Positions 1-10,735 of a stretch of DNA of 64,000 bases are shown here, piece by piece. The notes under the pieces were generated by a model. That model was given only the letters and a program-made list of their open reading frames with translations, did no database searches and was not told the DNA's origin. The position numbers and the translations under genes were made by a program. Source of the stretch: Combretum micranthum. Taxonomy: Eukaryota > Streptophyta > Magnoliopsida > Myrtales > Combretaceae. The stretch is taken from NCBI GenBank assembly GCA_024138025.1, contig JAMXBD010001591.1, positions 124,001 to 188,000 of the forward strand, in the 5' to 3' direction. The first letter of the stretch is position 1; every line of letters begins with the position of its first letter.

Positions 1-584
1 ACTCTCATCAATTTTGCCAAATCAAATATTATAAATATAAATATTTTATTTTGTGTCAATGTCATTTGCTCGATCGGTAAAGTATGGGCATGTATGTAAG
101 CAAATGGAACAATGGTATTCTATGAAAACAATGATGTAGGGAGTTTTGTAGAGCATAGACTTTATGCAATGCATATGGCATTATATATAATATATATGTA
201 TATGAAATTATAATTTTTGAAAAGGAATCATTATCCTTTCATGTACAATTCTAAGAAACTTGCTTTTTTTATTTCCTGGTGAAAAGTGGAATTGCATTAT
301 CATAATAACAAATTTGCATTGCATAGCATATATTTGACAGAAGTAAAGTAAGTAGGGAGATTAAGGACCAACAAAAATTCTAGCTGATGCTTGTGTCTCC
401 TTCGCACATACATAGGACTGGTATCTTGGAGTGGAAGTGACTGGAATTGTGTTGGAGGAGCAAAACCCAGCCAAAATCCTTCTTCTACACTTTGCATATA
501 GGTAGTTATGACGTCTGCCATAATGTTGGTTACACGGATTTAAAATTCCATCAGAAGAGAAGTGTCTATAAGTTGCAAACAAGT
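1..584. other. AT-rich flank with one GC-richer patch
   Basis: No gene is recognised. The part from about 400 to 540 is less AT-rich than its surroundings and is open on the minus strand in two overlapping frames (300-521 and 361-582, 73 codons each). Neither translation matches a family I know, and neither shows a signal peptide, membrane segment or repeat. It could be a terminal exon of a host gene lying to the left, but nothing in the sequence proves it. Confidence 0.3.
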
Positions 585-1372
585 TGAGCTATCTACGGGC
601 TATTTGTGAGCAAATTTAATTAGTAGATGAGCCAAGCTTGAGTTTAATTTATAGTTTGTTTATCTAAACCAGTTGAACTTAAGCTTTCATTTAATCGTGC
701 AAGCCGACTCGTGAACATGTTCGTTGACTGGCTCATGAACATACTCATAAGTATATTTGTGAGTTTTATATTTATATTATATATAAATATGTAATTAAAA
801 CAATGAAAGCTAATTTTTATTTAATATGTATGTATATATATTTAGCAACTCTTATATATTATTTTTAGGTTAAAAAATGGAAAATGGGCATTGAAATGAG
901 TCGAACCTAAGCTTAGGTTTATAGGCTCGATAAAAAGCCCAGCTTAGCTCCAGTACAATTTGTAAATAAGCTAAGCTTGATTTCTAAATGTTTGTTTGTT
1001 TCTTTGGCTTTTTTTGGTAGATACAAACACTTTTTTCAAACTTTTTTCTAACAAATTATTTATGAAGACATAGATATAGATGAAAAAAAGTTGGCAATTC
1101 TAATCAAAATATCAAAAAGATTAAATATAGATAAAATATAGATGCAAATCAGACATATTTACACATATCATTTTGAAAAAGATATAGATACAGATGAAAA
1201 ACGGACCATCCAAACAGACCCAACTCATTCAACTAAAAGAGTGAGCTTGAGCCAAAATTTTAAACTCGATAAAAAGTTTAGGCTAAACTTAAACTCGATA
1301 AATGTTAAATAAGCCAAGCCTGAGCTTTCAGAAGCTGAGTTACACTTGACTCATTTGTAGCTCTACTTACAA
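585..1372. repeat. Old GAGCTCG-type non-autonomous element (hAT-like, degraded)
   Basis: The stretch is full of alternating 'gagcc/aagct/gctcga' words on both strands, a style typical of a widespread plant hAT-like non-autonomous family. Its right end (GTAGAGCTACAAATGAGTC read on the minus strand) resembles the left end near 597 (ACGGGCTATTTGTGAGC). The centre, about 985-1225, looks like a second insertion bounded by 'tttgtttgtttc' and 'ccatccaaacagaccc'. I found no convincing 8-bp target duplication, so the ends are approximate. Confidence 0.4.
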
Positions 1373-1436
1373 GCCATAAGCAAATTGTTATATTTATTTT
1401 AACTATTTAAATCTTGTTGTAGTATCAAGTAAGCTA

Positions 1437-1749
1437 TAACAACCTAAAATATTAGGGTCATCGATAGGCTACCATGCGTCTAAATTTAACGCAAATACGC
1501 AATGCTTAGAACTTACAAAAAACCACAATAATTTCACATAAGATGATTAATTCTCATTCACACACATAAGTTGGAGATCATTTATACACAAGACACATAG
1601 AATTTGCATAACAGACTATATTAGGACACATTAAACATCCAAATTCCATGATTAGAGACGGTTATAAAGGAGTCCATTTATCTTACAATAAACTAACACA
1701 CATAGGAAATTGGGTCCATGTCCTAACAAACAAATTAATCATAAAAACT
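1437..1749. repeat. Fragment of an older LTR-like repeat, left of solo LTR
   Basis: This unit-less AT-rich stretch flanks the solo LTR insertion. Its continuation should be the sequence after 6579. It contains an open frame at 1648-1833 that runs into the solo LTR and has no recognisable product. The assignment rests on the nesting logic and on the resemblance of 6740-7005 to other long LTRs in the window. Confidence 0.3.
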
Positions 1750-1754
1750 AAACA
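1750..1754. repeat. Target site duplication AAACA (left)
   Basis: Matches 6575-6579 exactly and sits directly outside the TGTCACGCC end of the solo LTR. Confidence 0.7.
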
Positions 1755-2497
1755 TGTCACGCCCCAAACTAGGTTCAAGGCGTGTCAGCAACCACATATA
1801 ACACTTACACATTATACGTTAAGGCTAACCTAATATACAGTTTATCGTGATCGTTGCTAAACAAATTTAGATTATGAAATTGTTGAATTCATTTGTGGAA
1901 ATAACTGAAAATTTGCAGCGAAAAATAAATTTCTCAAAATGATTTCCAAACTGGCTACTTTTTGTGAGTAGACAAATGTTTATAAATAAATATCATACCA
2001 TTAAGTATTCAAAGCACAGTGTAGTATCTCAAAATAAACCATGGGCTCATAGATATGCCTCATCAAATCATAAGCTCAAAAAAAATTGATCAATAACTTT
2101 TGCCAATAGCACAAACAGTTCAACGTTCTTAAGCACTCAACTCGTTAACAAGCTCTTTTAGAGTCGTCCCATACCCGATAATCACAAGCATCCAGATCAT
2201 CATCTGAAAAAGAAAGGAATGACTTAAAGCCCAGTACGACAGCAATACAAGTACACACGAAATGGGCATACACACCTGTTCTAAATACAATGCAACAATC
2301 AATAGTTTATATCTTTAAATTAAAGCATAGCAAACAATAGTGGAGTATTCACACTCCGGCAACATGCTAAGAACCTGGGGGTCCTGAGTAGCAGCAACTG
2401 CTCAAGGGGTTGATGTAGGCAGCCCGAGTACCTATACTCCTATAGGAACATCTAATAAATAGCATCGTTTAGGGTTACAAACGTTACTTATCTTTAT

Positions 2498-2797
2498 TGT
2501 GACAAGGAATTAGGGTTAGGGTTTGGCAAAGGTGACAGACAGTACTGAAGTGGAAGAGTAAAGTAGTTTGGTAAAATAAGTGAAGTGGAGTTGTGAGTGT
2601 CGGACTCAGCAGGATTGTGGTCATGGAGCGGGCTGGATAGTTGAGCCATTTCAGTCCATTAGTGGGCCGTTATATTCATTAGCTAAAATAGAAGTAGGCC
2701 TTATGGCCACTTGTGTTATTTTTACTTAGTTTTCTATGCCCTAACAACAAAATCTGTAACCACTAGCACATGGGTGGACACAATTTCTATTTTTTTG
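2498..2797 (+). repeat. Left arm of fold-back element
   Basis: Pairs with 2891-3193 in inverted orientation. Shared landmarks are 'ccataaggcct' and its complement, and the 'ggtcatggagcgggctgg' block with its complement near 3057-3075. Confidence 0.75.
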
Positions 2798-2890
2798 TAA
2801 CTAATTAGGGGGCTCTATATAGAATATGTACACAGCATACAAAGGATATTAAAAAATATACACATCATTCTGCTCCCAAATTTTGATTAA

Positions 2891-3193
2891 AAAAAAACAG
2901 AAATTGTGTCCACACATGTGCTGGTGGTTACAGATTCAGTTGTTAGGGGATAGAAATAGCTAAGTAAAAATAACACAAGTGGCCATAAGGCCTATTTCCA
3001 TTTTAAGCTAATGAATATAACAACCCACTAATGGACTGAAATCGACCTAACTATCCAGCCCGCTCCATGACCACAATCCTGCTGAATCCGACACTCACAA
3101 CTCTACTTCACTTATTCTACCAAACTACTTTACTCTTCCACTTCGGTACTGTCTATCACCTTCGCCAAACCCTATCCCTAATTCCCTGTCACA
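2891..3193 (-). repeat. Right arm of fold-back element
   Basis: Inverted copy of 2498-2797. Differences are mostly single substitutions and small indels. Confidence 0.75.
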
Positions 3194-6100
3194 TTTATCC
3201 ATATTAGTCCATTATGATTAAGCAGAGTAACAGAGCCCATATATTAAACTACTTAATACAATTTCTTTCTAATACGGATAAACGTTATCCTGATACCGTT
3301 CCCCCTATTAGCTACCCGTTGAGCCACTGATAACCATCATTTTGTCCAATGTCAATGCTGGGGGGTAGCCTAAGCACCAAACTACCATGCTGGCACCGCC
3401 TAGCAAGGTTGTCACCCATCGGATCGGGTTAAACAACCACGCACAAGCAGCAAGCAATGATTAAGGCCATCTTTTAATATTAATTGATTTAGGATGCCTA
3501 TCTTAGCAAGCAACATACAAGTCACTGCGTACCTAGTACAAAATCTGTATTCTGAACAAACAGAAGATAGAACAGGAATTAAAGCGTAAGCGGTAGACTC
3601 CTAACAGATATCTGCTCAAAAGATCGATTCATATAAGCATTTAAATCAATTATTGGTTTATATATAACTCACATAAAATAATTATGTTTCTAGTGAATAT
3701 TCATTTGAAACAATATATTCACCTTATTAGTCATAGTCTATCTTAAGCCAATTACCAATTAATATGGTCTTATAGGATTTCACTTGCTTAAGTAATAGTA
3801 AAGTATAAATTATTGGCTTTTAAGAAATTTACTAAGCCAATATTAATTAATAAGTCTACATATCTAGCTAAGTTGGATAGAATCAATCAGTCAAGTCTTC
3901 TAAATTCATTTTATGGTAACTAGGTCATTATACAGTAATTTTAAATAACATATCCTATGTTCAATCTAATAAACTTTATTAAGTAAAATAACTCATTCAA
4001 AATATAAATTTTTTTATTTATATCATTTGCAATCTATTTTTACATCTACATATGTTAAGGAATTTAAACTATTTTAGCGTTATGTTTATATTATATTAAA
4101 ATGTCATATTTATTCCTATTTTATTAAATGAATTCCTAAAATCAAAATAATTAATTATTCAACTTAGAATTCATGTATTAATATGAAAATATATTATTTA
4201 CATTTATTTTATATTATTTTATTAGAATAAATTTTCCTAAAGTTTCAATATTTTCATTTCCTATAGAGAACTAGCGTGTACTCAAACTTTAATAAATCGG
4301 TTCATTATCTTAAACTTGGGTTCTTGAGCTCAAATTTTTATATAAACTTACTAACACACATATCTACATGTTTATGAGTTCATTTGGCCTAACATAATTA
4401 GTTAATTATGGTTTTAATAGTAATTGATTCAAGACTGTCAAGAACAAAGCATAGGCAGCAACGACTAATCGGTCCGATCGAATTTGACCATTAAACCGAC
4501 TGGTTCTTTACACCAAATTTAAATATACTTCTTAGGCTTTCAAACTGTTATTGTTTCACCCAAAAAGGAGAATAAAAAGTCACCGGTTCGGCCATATGAA
4601 TTCACGCCACCACTGCTGGTCGAAACACTGTTTTGCCTTGTTTTGCTATTTTATAATTTAATTTTTTAAAATAGTAAATGTCCTTCAAAAATCACAAAAA
4701 TTTATAGTTTGTATACAGACATGTCAAAATATCACTTTTGTAAATTTCATACAAAAATAAATTCATTTAATATTTTGTTTAAATTTTTTAATTTAAACTT
4801 GCTAGATTACTTATATATGCATATAAATCTATTTTTCTAGCATATTTAAATCATATAAAACATGTTTGTTCTATGTTTCATTATCTAGTATATACTTATA
4901 TTTATATTTTACAACTAAAATCATAAATCAAGACTCAAATCATCATTATCTAAACTAATTTCCTATTTTCTAGCATATCAACATAACATACGCATATATA
5001 TATTTCAACAAAATTTATGTTTAATATATATTCATATAATTATTTGATAATTTCATTTTAATAAAACATATCAATTCAACATATAACACATATATTCATA
5101 CATATAATAATTTTAAATACTCAATTTTCTAACATACATATAATACATGTGCATATTTCAGTTTTCATGCTTGTATATACATATTTTATTTAATACTTGA
5201 ATCTAAGTTCATTTTTAGTGATTTAAATGAATCTAAATGTCATTAACATAATTAAACAAACTAATTATAATTTACTTAAATTTAGCTATATCAACAAAAT
5301 AACCTTCTTTACTACTACTTCAATACTTTGATGATGCTTCTAATACTAAATCCCCATCTTAGCTTTGATTTTGTCTTCAAATACCACTTAAGAATCAATT
5401 GAAATATAAATTAGATTTTTTGGAAGAAATTAAGTAATTGGATTATAGAAATAGAGTAGATTTTCTTACCTATTGAAGACTTATCTTGAAGAAGAGTTGT
5501 TGTAGGATTTTTGGTGTGTTCTAAGGATGTTTTTTAGAGGATTTGGGAAGATTTGGGCTGCCTAAGATAGAAGGAGAAATTAGGGTTTTCTAATAGGTAT
5601 ATTTGTATTGTTTAATGCCTTGTAATTATCTCTAAGATTAAGGATATTTTGGTACTTTGGCTTGATTAAGTGATGGCATTTTGGTCTTTTTATATGCATT
5701 AGAATTCTCTAGAATTCGGAGATATTTTCTTGTGTTCATATTGTAGATATTTAAGGGGCATTTTGGTCTTTTTATAGATGAAGAAACCTTCTTGAAGTGG
5801 CTAAGGTTATTTTGGTCTTTTCATATGGTTAGATTTTTCTAGACATTAGGATTTTATAAGGTGTATGATGGTACATGATAGCTAATGTGGTCTTATGGGC
5901 TTTGATACATGGGCTTTTAGGCTTAGGTTTATGGCCTTGATATTGAATAATTGGATTTGATCTTATGTTAATGGGCATAGAGTTTTAGATGATGAATTAG
6001 GCTCTTAGGTTGTGGGTTTTAGGTATTTAGAATTAGAAATTAAGAAATAAGAGAGAGAATTAGCTAATTGGCATTAGAAATTAATTCTAGGAAATCTAAT

Positions 6101-6574
6101 TAAAAGAAAAATTAATATTTTATTTGAATTTAGGGTTTTAGGAGCTTAGGAGTTCATGTTTGAAAACAAATATTTAGTCTTAAATTTCTAGGATTTAAGG
6201 AGTTGAAATTTAGGCTAAAATGTGTATATTTGATATTTAGGGTTTTAGATTATTAAACTTGATTAATAAAGTTCAATTGATAATTGAAAAGAATTGAATA
6301 GCTTGGTATGTTGGAGATAGGAAAGTGAAGTAATTTGATAAGTTGAAGTGGGTATTTATGGTATTGGAATTTCTAATTTCGATTAAATCTATTTACTAAT
6401 TCAATTATATTAAATTTTCTAATTATATTCTATCATTTATGAAATTCAATTTAGCTAAACTATCTAAATTCAATTATTAGGTCAAATTTAAAATAAGATT
6501 CAAAATTACCTGCATTTTCATAGTATTTAATTATCACATTTTTAATTTAGGTTAGTAAAATTCGAGGTATTTCA

Positions 6575-6579
6575 AAACA
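6575..6579. repeat. Target site duplication AAACA (right)
   Basis: Matches 1750-1754 exactly, directly after the ...TATTTCA end of the solo LTR. Confidence 0.7.
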
Positions 6580-7005
6580 CATTATTAAACAAACTTATGG
6601 AGTCTCTAAAGTTCATCATTCTAAACTACCAATTGATTTAATAGTCTTAGTCACTTGCGCCTTCCCCATAATCCACGATTACATTGTATCCCAAAAGATC
6701 AAATATGACCGAAAAGCTACCTGAACTTAAAAAGAAAAGAAAAAAAAAGGAGTGACCCGAAGTTCAGTACAATGTTACCACAATCACAAGCACAAAAGCA
6801 TGTACAATTTAATCACATGCATACATATATAACTAATGTAACAACAACTAGTCATCATCTTTGTTATTTAGCCTCTCAATCAACATAAGGATAACTTAGA
6901 TCTTGATAGCACACATCTTTAATATATACATATAAAATGTTTGGTACTCCCCAACAATTATGAGTCTAAGAGTTCATCCCTAAATCTACCTGTAATTATA
7001 TCTAA
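6580..7005. repeat. Remnant of older LTR-like repeat
   Basis: Non-coding. It holds the motif 'tttggtactccccaa' near 6942 and a run of purines at 6732-6750. A diverged inverted copy of the 6750-7005 part, continued at 12370-12440, can be seen at about 14200-14560: 'tactccccaa' and 'ggtgcc' landmarks occur in the same order on the opposite strand. Element E1 is inserted into this repeat. Confidence 0.4.
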
Positions 7006-7010
7006 GTATG
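7006..7010. repeat. Target site duplication GTATG (left)
   Basis: Identical to 12365-12369; directly abuts the TGATACG end of the 5' LTR. Confidence 0.9.
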
Positions 7011-7483
7011 TGATACGACCCAAAGAAGAAGGAACAGAAAGCAACTAAGGTGGCTCAAGGATTATAACTAAAATTTGTATAATCAGTTCATGTAATCAGT
7101 CATGTAACAGAATCTTTTGTAATATATTTACTTGTACACATATATGCAACAGCAAAATGGAAATAACAATGCCAAAATAGACAGTTGGCATAACAGAATG
7201 TATAAATACATAAACATAATGAAAGGGAAAGCACCAGTTTTACTTCCCAAAGTTAGACAGAGTGTCTACAGGAGTTCTTGGTGACTCGAACAACCAAGTG
7301 AACTTTCCCTTTACATTCATCACCTGCAAATCACGAAACAGTTAGGGTTAGAACATAAACACGAAGTGAGAAAGAGAGAAACACGAGAGAGTATGAGAAA
7401 GTGGTGCGGCTAGGGTTAGAGAAGATACAGAGTTTTACCTAACCTCATAAAGGACACAGTAGTAAAGTACTAGGGTCTTATCA
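7011..7483 (+). repeat. 5' LTR of E1
   Basis: 473 bp, TG...CA with an 11-bp imperfect terminal inverted repeat (TGATACGACCC / GGGTCTTATCA). It matches 11896-12364 almost throughout. A TATA-like box lies at 7201-7208. Confidence 0.92.
7201..7208 (+). promoter_or_regulatory. TATA box in E1 5' LTR
   Basis: TATAAATA, in the middle of the LTR where the U3/R boundary is expected. The identical box recurs at 12086-12093 in the 3' LTR. It would drive the genomic RNA of the element. Confidence 0.5.
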
Positions 7484-7484
7484 T

Positions 7485-7504
7485 TTTGGTGCTCTCGTAT
7501 TCGA
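7485..7504 (+). other. Probable primer binding site of E1
   Basis: TTTGGTGCTCTCGTATTCGA begins 1-2 bp after the LTR. The TGG that should pair with the CCA end of a tRNA is present, but I cannot name the tRNA with certainty. Confidence 0.4.
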
Positions 7505-7522
7505 TCTTCAACCTCCATTGTT

Positions 7523-8612
7523 ATGGCTCCAGAGCTTCGTAGTTCTAATAATCAAGACACAGAATTTGTTAAACAATCTTTATTAGCAATTCAAGAAAGT
7601 CTAGGATTGCTTACATCGCGAATTGAGAAATTGGAAGTCGGTCACAATGCTGATGCAAATTCTTCAGGGAATCAGAATCAGAATGATTCATCATCTTCCA
7701 AAAATGGCTCGGCGCTGTCGGATTCCTTACTCAAAGGAATCAAATTAGAAATTCCAAAGTTTACTGGCTCAGATGTTTTAGGGTGGCTATTTCAGGTTGA
7801 ACAATTTTTTGAGTTTCATGAAGTTCAAGAGGAACAACGCATTACTATTTGTTCGTTTGCTCTAGAGGGGGATGCTCGTGAGTGGTTTAAATGGATGTTC
7901 AGAAACAAACAGTTAAGTTCATGGAAGAAATTTACAGAAGCATTGACTTACAGATTTGGTCCATCTCCTTATGAGGATGTACATGGATTATTATCCAAAT
8001 TGATGCAAACTACAACTGTAGCATTGTATCAATCGCAATTTGAAGCCCTAGTCAACAGAACCGAGGGTTTATCAGATGCTTTTATTCTCAGCTGTTTCAT
8101 TTCTGGATTGAAACCTGCTATTAAGAGGGAATTACAATTAGCCCGTCCAAAAGATATGATTGAGGCCATTTAGTTAGCCCGAATGCACGAGGACAAACTG
8201 AATGATCAATTCAAACAGTACAAGCCATATCATTTTTCACATCCACAATCTTCTTCTAATCCTGGTACTCCTTCAATTTTCTAAACCTTTTAATTCTACT
8301 GTTTCAACATCTAAACCATCACATTCAATTCCTATAAAAAAATTAACATCTGAAGAGATGCAAGCTCGTCGAGAAAAAGGCTTGTGCTTCAATTGTGATG
8401 AGAAATTTCATAGGAATCACAAATGTAAAGCAAAGTTTCTCATATTAATGTCTTCTGACACTATTCCTGAAGATAATGATTTTGTTGATACATCTGATGT
8501 TGAATATGCAATGCATGAAGATGATTCTTGTGCAATTAGTTATCATGCTCTCAATGGATTTCATGTTCCTCGACTTTACGTTTTTCTGGACAAATTAATC
8601 AGAAACTTTTAA
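7523..8612 (+). pseudogene. E1 gag (capsid and zinc knuckle), broken
   Basis: Gag forms the virus-like particle and packages RNA. The first 216 codons (7523-8173) carry a charged N-terminal region with a short coiled coil, then a retrotransposon-gag domain (residues about 75-205, including GWLFQVEQFF and FALEGDAREWFKW). An in-frame TAG at 8171-8173 interrupts it; the context suggests a former CAG. The frame then shifts near 8275-8283 in a T-rich run, and the rest is read in another frame to 8612. That part holds a zinc knuckle (8385-8426: CFNC...HRNHKC). A second shift near 8577-8586 restores the original frame into the protease, so gag and pol were one continuous reading frame. The start ATG at 7523 is the first after the primer site. 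Confidence 0.85.
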
Positions 8613-10735
8613 TGGTATTGGTTGATTCGGGTAGTACTCACAATTTTATTCAGACTAAGGTGGCCAGTCAAGTAGGGTTACCCATTCAACCAACTACTAG
8701 CTTTCCAGTAGTTATTGGCAATGGCCAAAAGCTTTATTGTGACAGTGTATGCAAGGATGTTATGTTGCATATTCAAGGATTGGAGTTTCTGGTCAATTTA
8801 TATGTCTTACCTATACAGGGTTCAGAGGTGGTTTTGGGTGTGGATTGGTTAGAGACCCTGGGTCCTGTCACCATTGAATATAGTACTCTTACAATGCAAT
8901 TTTTGCATCAGGGACAATCAGTGGTGTTACATGGATCACAATCTAGACTTGGTGGCCAGATTTCTTTCAATCAGCTCAGACGCTTGATTAAACATGATTC
9001 AGTGGCTTCATGTTTTTCTTTGGAGGCTCAGGTGGATAGTACATCACATGAATTCGCCAACAACACACTTGTCGAGCAAGTGCTGGGCAAATATAGTCAC
9101 ATATTCGAGCCACCCTCATCATTGCCTCCATTACGCACTGTGCAACATCGCATACATTTGAAGGAAGGAATCTCAGCTATTAATGTGAAACCATACAGAT
9201 ATCCTCATTTTCAAAAGGCAGAAATTGAGAAGCAGGTTCAAGAGATGTTGGAGCAAGGCATTATTCAGAATAGTACATCACCTTTTTCTTCTCCAGTTCT
9301 TTTGGTAAAGAAAAAGGATGGGAGTTGGAGGTTCTGTGTAGATTACAGAGCTTTGAATGAAGCTACTGTTAAGGATGAATTTCCCATTCCAACAATTGAT
9401 GAGCTCTTAGATGAGTTAAAGGGAGCCACAATATTTTCTAAATTGGATTTGAGGGCAGGTTATCATCAGATTAGAATGTATCCTTCTGATGTTGAAAAGA
9501 CAGCATTTCGGACTCACGAGGGCCACTACGAATTTTTGGTTATGCCTTTCGGCCTTAGCAATGCTCCAGCCACTTTCCAGTCTATCATGAACAATATTTT
9601 CAAGCCTCACTTGAGAAAATTTGTTATTGTCTTCTTTGATGACATTCTTATCTATAGTGAGACACTTGAATTACATCTTACACATTTGGATAAGGTATTG
9701 TCCATTCTTGCTGAACATACCATGTTTTTAAAAAAATCCAAATGTGTCTTTGGCCAGGACTCTATCGAGTACTTGGGCCATGTGGTTCATGCGGATGGGG
9801 TGTCTCCTGATCCAGGGAAATTGGTGGCTATTGAGAATTGGCCAGAGCCCACATCTCTAAAGCAACTCAGAGCTTTCTTGGGTTTGGCCGGGTATTATAG
9901 AAGATTTATTAAGTCTTTTGCTTCAATTGCCAGTCCTTTGACTGATTTATTGAAGAAGGATGGTTTTCAATGGGATAACACTGCTGTACAGGCTTTTCTT
10001 GCACTCAAGCAAGCCTTAAAACAGGCCCTATCTTGGTTTTGCCATTTTAACAAACACTTTGTCATCGAGTCAGATGCATCAGGAACGGGTATTGGAGCTG
10101 TATTATTGCAAGAAAGTAGACCTATTGCTTTCTTTAGTAAAAAACTACCTACTCATTTAGTCAAAGCATCAGCTTATGTACGCGAACTGTATGCAGTTGT
10201 AGAGGCAGTCAGAAAGTGGAGGCAATATTTGCTGGGATCACATTTTACTATAAAAACGGATCACAGAAGTCTAAAGGAATTACTTACTCAAGTAATTCAG
10301 ACTCCTGAGCAACATAAATATCTGACCAAGTTACTTGGATATGATTATTCCATTGAGTACAAGGCTGGGAAGGATAATGTAGTGGCAGATGCTCTGTCAA
10401 GACAACATGAGTTTAGTTATCTTGCTTTCTCATTGCCACATTTTTCTTTTGTTGACAAATTGAAACAGGAATACAAGACTTTACCAGCATTTATCAAAAT
10501 TATTACTGACTTGAATGCTGGTCATCCTCTAAAATGGAATCTCAGATGGTTCAATGATTTACTTTTCAAGGATCATCAATTATTTCTTGTTCCTACATCT
10601 TCCCTCATTTCACTCATTTTAGAGGAATTTCACATTCCTACAGCAGGACATTTTGGAGTCAAGAAGACATATCAGAGAATATTGGCTCAATTTTTTTGGC
10701 CTGGGGTTAAGCATGATGTGGAATTATTTGTTTGA
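8612..10735 (+). CDS. E1 pol: protease, reverse transcriptase, RNase H, integrase N-terminus
   Basis: 707 codons. The aspartic protease starts at once (VDSGSTHNF, residues 4-12). The reverse transcriptase follows, with KKKDGSWRFCVDYRALN, the LDLRAGYHQI block and the catalytic FFDDILIYS at residues 341-349 (FFDD replaces the usual YVDD-type motif, as is normal in this clade). RNase H shows ESDASGTGIGAVL and ends at DALSR. The integrase zinc finger begins with the histidines of HIPTAGHFG. The stop at 10733-10735 is TGA in FV-stop-GCLTCQ, where relatives usually have a basic residue, so it looks like a CGA-to-TGA change. The polyprotein would be processed by its own protease and copy element RNA to DNA in the cytoplasmic particle. 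The real N-terminus is in gag; the ATG at 8612 is only the start of the open stretch. Confidence 0.88.
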   Translation: MVLVDSGSTHNFIQTKVASQVGLPIQPTTSFPVVIGNGQKLYCDSVCKDVMLHIQGLEFLVNLYVLPIQGSEVVLGVDWLETLGPVTIEYSTLTMQFLHQGQSVVLHGSQSRLGGQISFNQLRRLIKHDSVASCFSLEAQVDSTSHEFANNTLVEQVLGKYSHIFEPPSSLPPLRTVQHRIHLKEGISAINVKPYRYPHFQKAEIEKQVQEMLEQGIIQNSTSPFSSPVLLVKKKDGSWRFCVDYRALNEATVKDEFPIPTIDELLDELKGATIFSKLDLRAGYHQIRMYPSDVEKTAFRTHEGHYEFLVMPFGLSNAPATFQSIMNNIFKPHLRKFVIVFFDDILIYSETLELHLTHLDKVLSILAEHTMFLKKSKCVFGQDSIEYLGHVVHADGVSPDPGKLVAIENWPEPTSLKQLRAFLGLAGYYRRFIKSFASIASPLTDLLKKDGFQWDNTAVQAFLALKQALKQALSWFCHFNKHFVIESDASGTGIGAVLLQESRPIAFFSKKLPTHLVKASAYVRELYAVVEAVRKWRQYLLGSHFTIKTDHRSLKELLTQVIQTPEQHKYLTKLLGYDYSIEYKAGKDNVVADALSRQHEFSYLAFSLPHFSFVDKLKQEYKTLPAFIKIITDLNAGHPLKWNLRWFNDLLFKDHQLFLVPTSSLISLILEEFHIPTAGHFGVKKTYQRILAQFFWPGVKHDVELFV

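Larger units (their letters stand above)
2498..3193. mobile_element. Fold-back element with ~300-bp terminal inverted repeats
   Basis: The left arm (2498 to about 2797) begins TGTGACAAGGAATTAGGG and the right arm (about 2891-3193) ends CCCTAATTCCCTGTCACA. Reading inward, the two arms are reverse complements over about 300 bp with scattered mismatches, separated by an AT-rich loop of about 90 bp. A 5-bp direct repeat, TTTAT, flanks it (2493-2497 and 3194-3198). It lies inside the solo LTR 1755-6574 and so is younger than that LTR. It has no ORF. The TG...CA ends and 5-bp duplication are LTR-like, but the arms are inverted, so it could be two fused LTRs head to head or a MITE or fold-back element. 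Confidence 0.75.
1755..6574 (-). mobile_element. Solo long LTR of a Ty3/gypsy element (Del/Tekay-like)
   Basis: On the plus strand it begins TGTCACGCCCC and ends AAAATTCGAGGTATTTCA. Read on the minus strand this is an LTR starting with TG and a CCTCGAATTTT-type motif and ending GGGGCGTGACA, a form seen in long-LTR chromoviruses of the Del/Tekay type. A perfect 5-bp target duplication, AAACA, flanks it (1750-1754 and 6575-6579), and there is no internal domain, so it is a solo LTR left by LTR-LTR recombination. Without the 696-bp fold-back insertion at 2498-3193 it is about 4.1 kb. No coding capacity is seen. The clade name is from general knowledge of LTR ends and is less certain than the boundaries. 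Confidence 0.72.

Noticed and set aside
300..582. Two overlapping minus-strand frames of 73 codons
   Set aside because: No family is recognised. Overlapping frames of equal length in one GC-richer patch argue against picking one.
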